Assembly (NCBI GenBank): GCA_034440575.1
Contig: JAOTOL010001645.1
Location: forward strand, 1-64,000
DNA from: Imbricaverruca yamaguchii
Taxonomy: Eukaryota > Arthropoda > Thecostraca > Neoverrucidae
DNA: 64,000 bases
Direction: 5' to 3'
Shown here: positions 1-10,237 of the stretch, piece by piece
How the letters are laid out: the number at the start of each line of letters is the position of its first letter
Position numbering within the stretch: position 1 is the first letter of the stretch
The notes under the pieces: generated by a model
What the model was told of the DNA's origin: nothing
Database searches by the model: none
Seen by the model: the letters and a program-made list of their open reading frames with translations, nothing else
Made by a program: the position numbers and the translations under genes

Positions 1-682
1 CCGTCAGCAGGCGACAGCAGAGCAGGAGGCGCCAGCCGTCAGCAGGAGACAGCAGAGCAGAGGCGCCAGCCGTCAGCAGGCGATAGCAGAGCAGAGTCGC
101 CAGTCGTCAGCAGGCGACAGCAGAGCAGAGCCGCCAGCCGTCAGTAGGCGACAGCAGAACAGAGGTGCCAGTCGTCAGCAGGGGACAGCAGAGCAGAGGC
201 GCCAGCCGTCAGTAGGCGACAGCAGAGCAGAGGTGCCAGCCGTCAGCAGGCGACAGCAGAGCAGAGGCGCCAGCCAGTAGGCAGGAGACAGCAGAGCAGA
301 GCCGCCAGCCGTCAGTAGGCGACAGCAGAGCAGAGGTGCCAGCCGTCAGCAGGGGACAGCAGAGCAGAGGCGCCAGCCGTCAGCAGGAGACAGCAGAGCT
401 CACCAGCCGTCAGCAGGCGACAGCAGAGCAGAGCCGCCAGCCGTCAGCAGGCGACAGCAGAGCAGAGGTGCCAGTCGTCAGCAGGGGACAGCAGACAAGA
501 GGCGCCAGCCGTCAGTAGGCGACAGCAGAGCAGAGGTGCCAGCCGTCAGCAGGCGACAGCAGAGCAGAGTCGCCAGCCGTCAGCAGGCGGCGGCAGAGCA
601 GAGTCACCAGCCGTCAGCAGGCGACAGCAGAGCAGAGTCGCCAGTCGTCAGCAGGCGACAGCAGAGCAGAGCCGCCAGCCGC
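1..682. repeat. 34-bp minisatellite, about 20 copies, cut by window start
   Basis: Head-to-tail units of about 34 bp built on GTCAGCAGGCGACAGCAG followed by a variable AGAGCAGAG-NNN-GCC segment. Units differ by single substitutions (GCGAC/GAGAC/GGGAC; GGTGCC/GGCGCC/GTCGCC/GCCGCC). The variants recur in the same order, suggesting a higher-order unit of about three monomers. The array continues off the left edge. Open frames across it are by-products of the repeat, not genes. Confidence 0.95.
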
Positions 683-779
683 CATCGCTGTGATCGGCCT
701 GCAGCTGTTGCTGCCGCCAGTCGCCGACGTCCGCTGCCGCCATCCATAGCCATCTGTGCTACAATCACCTGTTGCCACC

Positions 780-1480
780 TTTGTTACCGGGCCCGGTGAG
801 CGGCGCTGCGGCGATCGTAAATCGCGTGCCCGGTGCCGTGGGCAGCGCGCCGGCGGCCGCCGACACGGGCGCGCTCCGTTCGCGGTACCGGGCGCGTCGG
901 GTCTCGAACCGTCGGACGGCCGCGCGACCACGTGGCCGCCGCGGCCCACCTGCGACCTAGCCGGCGGCCGGACGGTGGTGACCGGGCGGGCGGCCGGCGG
1001 CCGGCGGGTAGGCCCCCACCCCGCCTCCGACCTGGCTGGCGACCAGACGGTGGTGACCGGGCGGGCGGCCGGCGGCCGGCGGGTCGGCGCCCCCCACCTG
1101 CGACCCTAGCCGGCGGCCAGACGGTGGTGACCGGGCGGGCGGCCGGCGGCCGGCGGGTCGGCGCCCCCCCTCCCGCCTCCGACCTGGCCGGCGACCAGAC
1201 GGTGAGGGCGCGACAGGGGGATCGGCGTAGCTCGGTGATAAGCTGAGACGCCTCTTGTGACCAGGGCTCTAACACGGCCCATCAGCGCTCGGCCGCGCGC
1301 GCCGATCTTATCGGCGCCCAGGCATTCGGCCGCTCGTGGAAACAATCGCGGCACGCACAGTCGCACGGGCCGGCCCGCCGGGACGACAGGTGTCGGCACC
1401 GGGGGCGCCTCGTCACGCGCAGGCTCGGCCGCTCCCCGGACAGGATCGCCGGTGGTCGCACGGGGCCCCGATCGGGTACC
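780..1480. promoter_or_regulatory. CpG-rich island
   Basis: Very GC- and CpG-dense stretch (repeated GCGGCCGGCGG blocks) directly after the 34-bp array, falling back to AT-richer sequence after about 1500. Such islands often mark promoters in animals. I see no TATA box plus credible coding exon here, so promoter function is inferred from composition only. Long open frames on both strands are expected from the lack of AT-rich stop codons. Confidence 0.5.
971..1215. repeat. ~75-bp GC-rich tandem repeat, about 3 copies
   Basis: The segment GACGGTGGTGACCGGGCGGG recurs at 971, 1046 and 1120, and its first bases again at 1198 (spacing 75, 74 and 78 bp), each time followed by CGGCCGGCGGCCGGCGGG. 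It lies inside the CpG-rich island and looks like a young local duplication. Confidence 0.85.
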
Positions 1481-2150
1481 GTATCGTATGGATCCGACGG
1501 CCCGTCACAGTCAGACCGACAAACATTCCCTTCTCGGTAATTCCATTCAGATGGAATTAACCACCATGGGTGCCAACACTGCTTTGTAGGCGGTCCCCAC
1601 CGGGCTCTGTGGTGGCAGTGCATTATTGTCTGGGAATAATACCTCGGTTTCTGGCCGGAACAACTACCTAATTAATCATCTGAGCTCGGCGAACGTCGCC
1701 GGCTGTTCATTACATGTCAATTAGCGCGTATTCCATCCGGTGTACCGCTATCCCGACGTCACCCTCCACCAGCGTTCTCCATCGGTGTCCTTCTGCGTTA
1801 CGCTCCAGCGTACATTGGCGTCACGAACAGCTGGGTAGGTCAGAACAGCCGATTTCCAGAAGCAAGATTGAAGACCCACCATAGTCACTAACGACAAAGT
1901 TAATGCTAACGTAAAGACGAAGTTAATGGCAAGGCTATGTGCTGACAGTGACGCGTTGAATGACAAAGGCTATGTTGCTTTTCTCAATCATGCGATATTA
2001 CGTCGTACTTGTTGTTAGATCTCAGCATCTCTTGAAAGAAGGAAGCAACAAACAATTCGTTCGAGAGCAGTGTTCATTGCTCGGAATTGAACTGGGAAAT
2101 GGCTTCCTTATATAGGTAGCATCTTGGTGCATCAGGGAGCCAAAGGGAGG
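1481..2150. other. No recognisable feature
   Basis: Moderate-GC sequence between the CpG island and the next minisatellite. Only short open frames occur, with no recognised protein, RNA or repeat. Confidence 0.5.
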
Positions 2151-2151
2151 A

Positions 2152-2545
2152 CTTATGGCAAGGAGTTGGGTAGTCGTAGCGAGGAGTGTATGGTAGTCAT
2201 AGCGAGGAGTGTGTGGTAGTTATAGCGAGGAGTCTGTAGTACTTGTAGCAAGGAGTGTATGGTAGTTGTAACGAGGAGTGTCTGCTGGTCATAGCGAGGA
2301 GTGTGTGGTAGTTGTAGCGATGAGGGTATGGTAGTTGTGGTGAGGAAGGAAGGGTAGTTGAAGCGAGGAGTGTAAGGTACTGTCCTATCGTGGCGAGGAG
2401 AGTAGGGTAGCTGTATGGAGGAGTGTAGAGAAGTTATGAGGAGGAGAGTGGGGTAGTTGTGGCGGGGAGTGTTGGTTAGTTGTGGCGAAGCGAATAGGGC
2501 AGTTGTGACGAGGCGAACAGGGCAGTTATGGCCAGACGAAGTGTA
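2152..2545. repeat. 23-bp minisatellite, about 17 degenerate copies
   Basis: The core GCGAGGAGTGT recurs every 23 bp (2179, 2202, 2225 and onward) alternating with GGTAGTTGTA-like spacers. Copies become more diverged to the right (GCGGGGAGTGTTGG, GCGAAGCGAATAGG). The minus-strand open frame here is made of the repeat. Confidence 0.9.
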
Positions 2546-5160
2546 ATTGTAGCGAGGAGTGCCGCGACTCGAAAAACCTACCAGGCGGAAAGAATGCATT
2601 TAATTTGCATTGACATGCATGCCCTTTGATTTGCAGTGATATCCACAAATAACTTAGCCTGCATGAACCAGAAATATGTAAGTGAGTGCGCAAGCCACAT
2701 GAGCCCGCTACTAGGCAGACTGACAAGACTGACAGGTATTTACTGGGCCAATGACAAAACCATGCAGTGAAAATTCCTGTGTAACTAGCAAAACATAAAC
2801 CTCAAAAAGATATCGTTTCTTTTCACCCCGCCTTTCAGCATTCCTCCTTCTTCATAACGGGATGTTGTGCATTTCATGCGCCGGAAGTGTTGGCTTATTG
2901 AATAGCTTTTGGAAGGAGGTGCATTTCGTGACAAATCACAGAGGTACCTTCCTATTTTAACACCGTGGTATATCATACTTTGATGAAAATAAGTGTACAT
3001 GGTTCTCCAGAGCTCAAGATCCATTCATGTGAATCTTGCGTCGATCAGGCCAAGGGTTAAGGCGTTAGGGGTCGTCGAGGTTTTGAGGTCATGCCATGCA
3101 GCGTTGTGAAGAGCATAAAATATATCAGGCATGTGTTAACCGAAAAAAGAGAAAAAATGGTGTAGCTGCAATCGGAAAACACCAAGTATTTGGAATATGC
3201 CAGTGAATGTTTTTTGTATCAGTGCTTAATCCTCGACTCTGTGACCTTTTCTCAAGATCACAACTTCGAAAATTGTCACCTGTTTTGTTTTCCTCGTATC
3301 GAATTATTGTATAATTGTAAGGTTTCATAACACATTCATCAATGTGTCACATCCTAGTGTATACTACAGTAAAATAAAAAGTTTGATAAAATCTACAAAA
3401 ATTTAAAAGCAAATATTCGGTCACACACTCCAGCACTGCTGCATCGCTTACAAGGCATTTACATTTAATATTAGAAAGCAATGCAATGAAAATTGCAAGG
3501 CTTGTCTACAGGTCTAAATACCTGTCTACCTTGCAAGTCTCGTCTATAGCCTTTTATATCTGTCTACCTTGTCTACAGGTATAAAAGGTACAGTGGATCA
3601 GGTATACAGACATAAAAGATACAGTCAATGGCCAAGTATTGTCACAGCGCGGGAAGATCACGACAGGATGTAGCTTTGTAACATATATTTTTCATGCGCC
3701 GATATCATTATGCACAGAACCACAAGCCTTGAAGTGCGACACTATGCTGGACGTGGAAGGATGACGAGGGCGATGGAAATGGGATCATTCCCAAGATTTG
3801 CGAGGTAATCGCATTTTCGGAGCCATCACCTTTCGATTTCTCTGTCTATATATATTACCAAATTGTGGACATAGTCAATGAAACATTGATATAATTATGA
3901 CCTTGTCGGGACACAGGAGGTCACAAAAGTGTCGAGCAACACAAATGCATGCCATTTTATGCTCGACGTAATGAGTGCTTTCATTGGGTGCCATAGTCGA
4001 CCACGTTTCTGACAGGCTTCCAAATGCAAACATTTTGCGCCTTAGTCGTCCTGAGATATAGACAATCTTTATCTTAGATTGTCATGTGCAATTGTACTGA
4101 CAAATTTTAACATGGTGACAAATATAAATTGAGGGGCATCTTGAAATGACCCCGAAAAGGTCACGGGGTGAAGGTTTTAGGCACTGATCAAAAACGTATT
4201 AAGAGTCGTATTCAAAATCCTTGTTTCCCATTTTAACGATGTACCATTTCATGTATTTCGTTTAATATAGACCATATTTATGGTCTTTTTTTTTTGCACG
4301 GATGCAAGACATGGCGTCATTGTTTGATAGCCCGTGTTTCCTTAAGCCTTGGCCGGCTAAGACTCGCAGGTGTGGACCTTCTGCCCCGAACAACACTATA
4401 TAGTGATTTTCAGCGACATATTAGATACTATGGTGCTACCACTTTGGTGGTTTGTGATGGAACGGCGCAGTATGCAATGGTTTTGAATACATTTCTTAGC
4501 AGCAAAGCTATTTTGTTGTCATGCCATTCAACGATATCTGTATGCTAAATGTACCGTTTGAGTTGCTCTGTTCCATATTCCAGCGCTGGTGAAATAATCA
4601 TGTTTCATGTTTACCTTACCTGCTTGGCGTTCTGGCTTTCCTCAGGATCGCTCAGTAGACAGCTCTTGAATAGTATACAAACGTTTTAACTTAGGCTACA
4701 AGGTAGTCAACGAAAATTTAGACGTTCTCCGTTGGGTGTGGTTCTATCAGTGGAAGACATGGTCGGAAGTTGTTCGTCCTTCTAAGCATTATAGTCGTGA
4801 TGCGAAGCGAAATAAGATTCTGGTGTTGCTTCGCACACCCATTTCGCATGGCATGGGTCATCTGTAATGGGCAGGGTATGATCTGCTTTACGCATCTGCA
4901 ACAGCTTACCTGTAAGCGTACTGTAAGCTTACCACAAGCGTTATCTGCTTGTGGGATCCACACATTACTCATGGAACACGGTTCGCTGCCTTTCTGTTCG
5001 TGTCGAGGTTTGCAATTGCAAGGCAATAGTGGCGAGCGGCACCACTTGATGTTTGCCCGCGGTGGCGGCATACTCAGGCAGGCAACGGTGTGGATCCAAT
5101 TTTATGGTCTGTAAGACCGATGCCGAATTGAAGTCACTTCCTTCGCTGCAGCGTCCGGCG
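2546..5160. other. Long AT-rich stretch without a recognised gene
   Basis: No coding region, RNA gene or mobile element recognised. At 3495-3600 the word CTGTCTACCTTG and its partner CTACAGGTATAAAAG recur several times, including a small foldback (ACAGGT...ACCTGT around 3508-3526); this is local low-order repetition. The open frames present are short and have no recognisable motifs. Confidence 0.5.
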
Positions 5161-5249
5161 GCTAATGTTTAAAGTGTTCGCCTGGTTAGTGCGGGGGAGG
5201 AGCGAGCGGGCGACGCCCGTCGTTTCAGACGAGCAGGCAGCCGGTGAGC

Positions 5250-5590
5250 TGAGTCGTGAGTCTGCGAGTCGTGAGTCTGCGAGTCGTGAGTCTGCGAGTC
5301 GTGAGTCTGCGAGTCGTGAGTCTGCGAGTCGTGCGTCTGCGAGTCGTGCGTCTGCGAGTCGTGAGTCTGCGAGTCGTGAGTCTGCGAGTCGTGAGTCTGC
5401 GAGTCGTGAGTCTGCGAGTCGTGAGTCTGCGAGTCGTGCATCTGCGAGTCGTGAGTCTGCGAGTCGTGAGTCTGCGAGTCGTGAGTCTGCGAGTCGTGAG
5501 TCTGCGAGTCGTGAGTCTGCGAGTCGTGCATCTGCGAGTCGTGAGTCTGCGAGTCGTGAGTCTGCGAGTCGTGAGTCTGTGAGTTATGAG
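5250..5590. repeat. 15-bp minisatellite, about 22 copies
   Basis: Near-perfect tandem units GAGTCGTGAGTCTGC, with rare variants GTGCGTCTGC (two adjacent units) and GTGCATCTGC (two units 90 bp apart). Because 15 is a multiple of 3, long frames stay open on both strands; these are artefacts of the array. It is followed by a diverged GAGC(C/A)CGTCAGC-type tail to about 5660. Confidence 0.97.
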
Positions 5591-5659
5591 CACGTCAGCC
5601 GCGACCCCGTCAGCTTCGAGCTCGTCAGCTGCGAGCCCGTAAGCCGCCGAGAGCCCATG

Positions 5660-7190
5660 AATAGTGAGCTACGAGCTGGCTGACCAGTGACACACTTCGG
5701 GATGGGATAAAATGCTACAGGAGCGCACTAAAAATAATTGTGTCGAAGAACCAAAAATGTGGCCATTGTCATTTAGTAGATACTTCCACAGCCCTTATGC
5801 CATTACCCAGATCCTTACATTGCAAGTTTGAAAACTAGGAGTTACGCGAAAACCGAAATTTGTTATTTTACAGGAAATGATTCAGTGCTCATCGCATATT
5901 CGTGGTCGGAATTGTATTAAATCGACGTGTTGAATGGGTGGTGCACGGACCGGCTATGAGGCTTTCCAGCACTGGGAAGGAGAAGCTGCACAGGGTCATA
6001 TCAGAATATGTGCGATTTGTGAAGCCAGGCTGCATTGTGCTACAGCAGCACGATTTTCGTCCCGGTCTCTCCACCTTGTCGGCCTTGACGTTGATGTTGA
6101 TGCTTCTGACGGCATCGATAGCAGTGAAGCGAAACAGTCAATACGACCAAAGCCCCTGACAGTGTCGAACATGGCTGTCTGTTGAAGTTAAGGCAAAGGC
6201 GTGGTCAAGGTGAGGGGGAAAGGAGAGGGAGGGGTGAAATTTCCATCCGCTCCATCTGGAGTCTGCGCCACGAAAGGCATCTTTTAACCCGTCTCGGGGG
6301 TCTTCAACCGCCTCCCCTTCAGGTTTTTTCGCGGATAGCGGACGAATGGCGCGCGGCAACGCGCCCAAATTTGGCATACCTTTTCTCACATCAATTTGAC
6401 ATGATGATTAAAAAATTTTAGGTCAGGTTATCTAGGGCCAACGAGTTAGTCAAGGTTCAGTGAGGTCACCTCCAAGAAAGTTCAATCAGTCGTCACGCTT
6501 TAACGGATACAAATAATTTAATGCAACTTCCAGCATTTGCTTATCTTTACGGATGCAACAAAACGAACAAGTGGAAATTATCATTTTTTTTTCGTTTTTG
6601 ACTATGTATAAACTTTGCGCATTTGCCAAATTGCAGTTCAAATACAGGATTCTTGCTAAAGTGAGCATTTTTTATTAGGGCAAGTTGACTGCCAACAACG
6701 TTTCTCGGTCTGCTCTACCTATTGAAAAAGGAAAATTAAAGACGACTTGAAAATTCAAAGTTTTGATAATTCAAAATTAAAATATTTATTTTTGGAGGGC
6801 CAAACAAATTATAGCCCTGGTCGATTTCGCTGTCCTTTTCTTATTCCAAATAAATGTTGGTTTTTATACATCCCAAAATGAACACCCCAGAGTCAAAGAC
6901 ATAATGTAAGTCGTGAAAAGTCGTGAAAATATAGCCCCCCTGGTGACGTCACTTTTGGGGGAAAGTTGTCTTGGAGAGTGGAACCGGACCCTACTCATCG
7001 AGCGTTTGCCGATGACACCTCTTTCGTTTTCGTGCAATGCTTAGTTTGGATTTTAGAGGGGGGTTTTCAACCCCCCCCAAGACGGGGTGTGAGGATTTCA
7101 CAGGAAAGACGGCGCGGGTTAACCAACAGGTCTTTTCGAAAGACGCAGGAGATGTACAACACCGTGGAGGTACCCCTTCTCGAATGTTCA
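5660..7190. other. Unique sequence with a G/C-run hairpin
   Basis: No gene recognised. At 7058-7076 a run of six G plus TT is followed after a three-base loop by AA plus six or more C, giving a stable hairpin next to the 3' end of the CR1 element. A CRE-like palindrome GTGACGTCAC lies near 6943. The word CGTCT(C/T)GGGGG followed by TTCAAC/TTGAAA appears at about 6283 on the plus strand and at about 7085 on the minus strand, possibly a very old dispersed repeat. Confidence 0.4.
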
Positions 7191-7474
7191 AGAGTCATAA
7201 AGTCATAAAGTGTTAAGGCTTAATAAGGGCCACAAGGGCCCATCTGGGTCAAGCCTGTCTAGAAGATATTAGAAAGTACATGTTCACACCTATCAATTCC
7301 AAACCCATGCAATCCCTCCACCTGTGCCACCACAGCCAATCTCATCAGTATGACATCGCAAAGGAAGTTGCCAAATCCACTGCTAGGTGCACCCCATATA
7401 GTACAACATAATACTAGCATAATGTTATACCCTATATAGCTAGTGAAAATACTCAATATCCCATGCATCACAAG

Positions 7475-9567
7475 TTAGAATTCAAAAACAACATTTTCCT
7501 GTCTAAAAAATGTATCCACCCTACTTTTAAAGACATTCAATGAGGGACTCCCCACTGCATCAGCAGGCAGCCTATTCCATTGGTCAACAACCCTTTGACT
7601 GAAGACCTGTTGTCGTTTAACTGTCCTGCACCTCATTTTGTCTAACCTGAATTGATGACCCCTATGGGATACTCTAAACTGCAGAGCATCATTCAAATTG
7701 ACCTGATCTAGCCCTCTAACAATTTTGTACATTTCAATCATGTCTCCCCTTAATCTCCTATACTTGAGTGAGTACATATCTAATGCATTAAGCCTTTCTC
7801 CATATTCTAAGTTACTTAATCCACTGACGAGTCTAGTGGCTTTGCGCTGGACTCTTTCTAACATATCTATATCCTTTTCTAGGTAGGGGCTCCATGCTTG
7901 TACAGAGTACTCCAAGTGGGGCCGCACATATGCTAAGTACAGCTTTTTCATGACTTCCCTGCTCTTATATTTCACACTTCTATTAATGAGTCCCAGCATT
8001 CTGATTGCCCTATTTCTAGCTGAGATACATTGTTTTTCTGCTTTAAGGTCTTTTGAGACCAACACACCTAAGTCCCTTTCCTCTTCAATAACATCCAGTT
8101 CCCTCCCTCCCATTTTATAACTGAATGTCTCGCCTGCAGACCCTATATGCATAACCTTACACTTATCATAGTTGAAAGTCATCTGCCATTGATCAGCCCA
8201 CTCTTTTAGGTCGTCCAAATCTAGTTGAATATTACTAGATTGATCTCTGCTGTTAGCCACTCCTACCAGCTTGATGTCATCAGCAAATTTGAACACTCTA
8301 TTCCTCAGCCCTACTTCAATGTTGTTCACAAAGATGATAAAGAGGAGGGGCCCTAGAACAGAGCCCTGTGGCACTCCACTCAGAACATCTTTCCAACCAG
8401 ATTTACATCCATTCAATACTACCCTTTGTTTCCTTCCCTGCAACCATGCTTCAATCCAATGTAGAACTTTTCCTACAATCCCATGTTGTTGTAATTGATG
8501 AATTAACCTTCCATGTGGAACTTTATCAAAAGCTTTGCTAAAGTCCAAGTACACAACATCCATCCTGCTTTCATTGTCTACTTCTTTGGTAACATACTCA
8601 ATGAACTCCAATAGGTTAGTTAAACAAGACCTTTGAGATCGAAATCCATGTTGAGTATCCCTTAAAAGGTTGTGCCTATCAAGATGAATCTGAACATTCT
8701 GTTTAACCAGCTTTTCTAGTACTTTGCAAACTAATGAGGTCAAACTGACTGGCCTGTAGTTTCCTACACTCTTCCTATTTCCCTTTTTGAAAATTGGTAC
8801 TACACTTGCATTTCTCCAATCTTCAGGTACTTCTGAATACTCCATAGATCGCCTGAAAATGATACCTAGGGAGTTGCTAAAGCTTTAGCACACTCTACTA
8901 AGATCCTAGCATATATTTCATCTGGTCCGGAAGCTTTATTAGGTTTTATATTCTGCAACTGCTTCTCTACGGCTTCTGTAGTTATTGTAAGATCCTCCAG
9001 CATATCACCTGCCATGGCATGGCCTACAGATGTTCCTATTGTACCAGAATTATCTTTAGTGAAGACTGATGAGAATTGCTTGCTTAGGGATTCCACAATG
9101 TCGCAATCATCAACCACTATTTCCCCATCTACCTCCAGTGGTCCTACACTACACTTTTTAGCCTTAAATTTATAGAAGCTAAAGAATCTCTTAGCATTAC
9201 CTGCTGAACATTCTCGAGCAAAGTTGATTTCAGCAAGTCTTTTAGATGCTCTAACACACCTCCTAACTTTATTTCTAGCTATTCTATATGATTCTAGGTT
9301 TAACCCAGAGTTAGTATCTTTTAGTTTCTTGAATGCCTGTTTCTTTGAGTCCAGTAATTGCTTAACTTCCCTAGTCAGCCACGAAGGGTGCTTAACCCTG
9401 TTTGATCTAATTTGCCTACTGGGAATGAACCTATCCTGACCCTGAAATAGCTTATCTTTTATCATTGTCCACATTTCATAAGCATCTAAGCCATTCAATA
9501 TGTCTTCCCAATTAATTTCACTTAGGAAGCTCCTGAACTCACTGTAATTCCCTTTTATAAAATTCAA
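7475..9567 (-). pseudogene. CR1 ORF2 fragment: end of endonuclease, linker, reverse transcriptase
   Basis: ORF2 copies element RNA by target-primed reverse transcription. The frame is split into an upstream part (8866-9567, 233 codons) and a reverse transcriptase part (7475-8845, 456 codons). RT landmarks in the second part are VVPIFKKG and NYRPVSLTS near residues 15-40, YLDFSKAFDKVPHG (first catalytic Asp), GVPQGSVLGPLLF, FADDIKLVG (catalytic Asp pair), and the CR1-type C-terminus with QRVVDQWNRLPADAV. The upstream part ends at a TAG where a one-base shift would continue smoothly into the RT frame, so about one nucleotide has been lost near 8883-8886. Copy 2 has the same lesion. The endonuclease N-terminus is absent because 9568-9941 is unreadable. 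Confidence 0.9.
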
Positions 9568-9941
9568 AAAAAATTTTTTTTTTTTTCCTCCCCTCCACCA
9601 TTAAAAAGAAAACATTAAATTTTTGTAAATTTTAAAAAAAAACTCCTCTCCAATTAAAATTTTAAAAAAAAATTTTTCCATAATAAAAAAAAAAATAAAT
9701 AATAATTTTTTCCCTCTTGTACCCTTTTATATTATTAAAAAAAAAAAAAAATAAAAAAAAAAAAAAAAAAAAATTTTTTTTAATTTAAAAAAATTTTTTT
9801 TTTTCCTAATTCCCTGCTATGTTGAAATCCCCCACCAAAATAGTTCTCTCCTTTCCTCTCCTACTTTTTTTTTCCTCCCTCACCCTTTTTTTTTTTTTTT
9901 TTTTTGTGGGGGTTTTAAAAAAACCCCCCAATCTAATTTTT
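9568..9941. other. Corrupted, homopolymer-smeared copy of CR1 endonuclease DNA
   Basis: This stretch is almost entirely runs of A, T and C with few G. It still keeps a readable island at 9811-9870 (GCTATGTTGAAATCCCCC, then AATAGTTCTCTCC) that matches copy 2 at about 12577. The offset between copies is about 2763 before the smeared part and 2766 at the island, so length is preserved while bases are replaced by neighbouring ones. Substitutions are of mixed type. I infer poor consensus or misassembly rather than a biological low-complexity region. Confidence 0.8.
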
Positions 9942-10237
9942 TCATAAAGTCATAAAGTCATAAAGTCATAAAGTGTTAAGGCTTAATAAGGGCCACAAGG
10001 GCCCATCTGGGTCAAGCCTGTCTAGAAGATATTAGAAAGTACATGTTCACACCTATCAATTCCAAACCCATGCAATCCCTCCACCTGTGCCACCACAGCC
10101 AATCTCATCAGTATGACATCGCAAAGGAAGTTGCCAAATCCACTGCTAGGTACACCCCATATAGTACAACATAATACTAGCATAATGTTATACCCTATCT
10201 AGCTAGTGAAAATACTCAATATCCCATGCATCACAAG

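Larger units (their letters stand above)
7195..9941 (-). mobile_element. CR1-like non-LTR retrotransposon, copy 1, 5'-truncated
   Basis: Read on the minus strand, this is a CR1-clade LINE running from the smeared region near 9941 to its 3' end at 7195. The 3' UTR is about 280 bp and ends in tandem octamers (TATGACTT type, two to three units), the short-microsatellite end typical of CR1 rather than a poly(A) tail. By eye it differs from copy 2 at only about a dozen positions over 2.37 kb (for example 7936, 8005, 9069), so the copies are very young or an assembly duplication. ORF1, the 5' UTR and the first part of the endonuclease are missing. It lies directly head to tail with copy 2 with no intervening host sequence. 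Confidence 0.9.

Noticed and set aside
895..925. B-box-like GGTTCGAGACCC on the minus strand
   Set aside because: No A box at proper spacing; the sequence is CpG-island composition.
5165..5683. 172-codon plus-strand frame with Ser-Arg-Glu-Ser-Ala repeats
   Set aside because: It is the 15-bp array read in one of several open frames; no flanking coding signal.
8271..8498. Plus-strand 75-codon frame (also at 11034-11261)
   Set aside because: Antisense shadow of the CR1 reverse transcriptase.
9568..9941. Hypermutated (RIP- or APOBEC-like) retroelement DNA
   Set aside because: Substitutions against the clean copy are of many types and often towards neighbouring bases, not one transition class.
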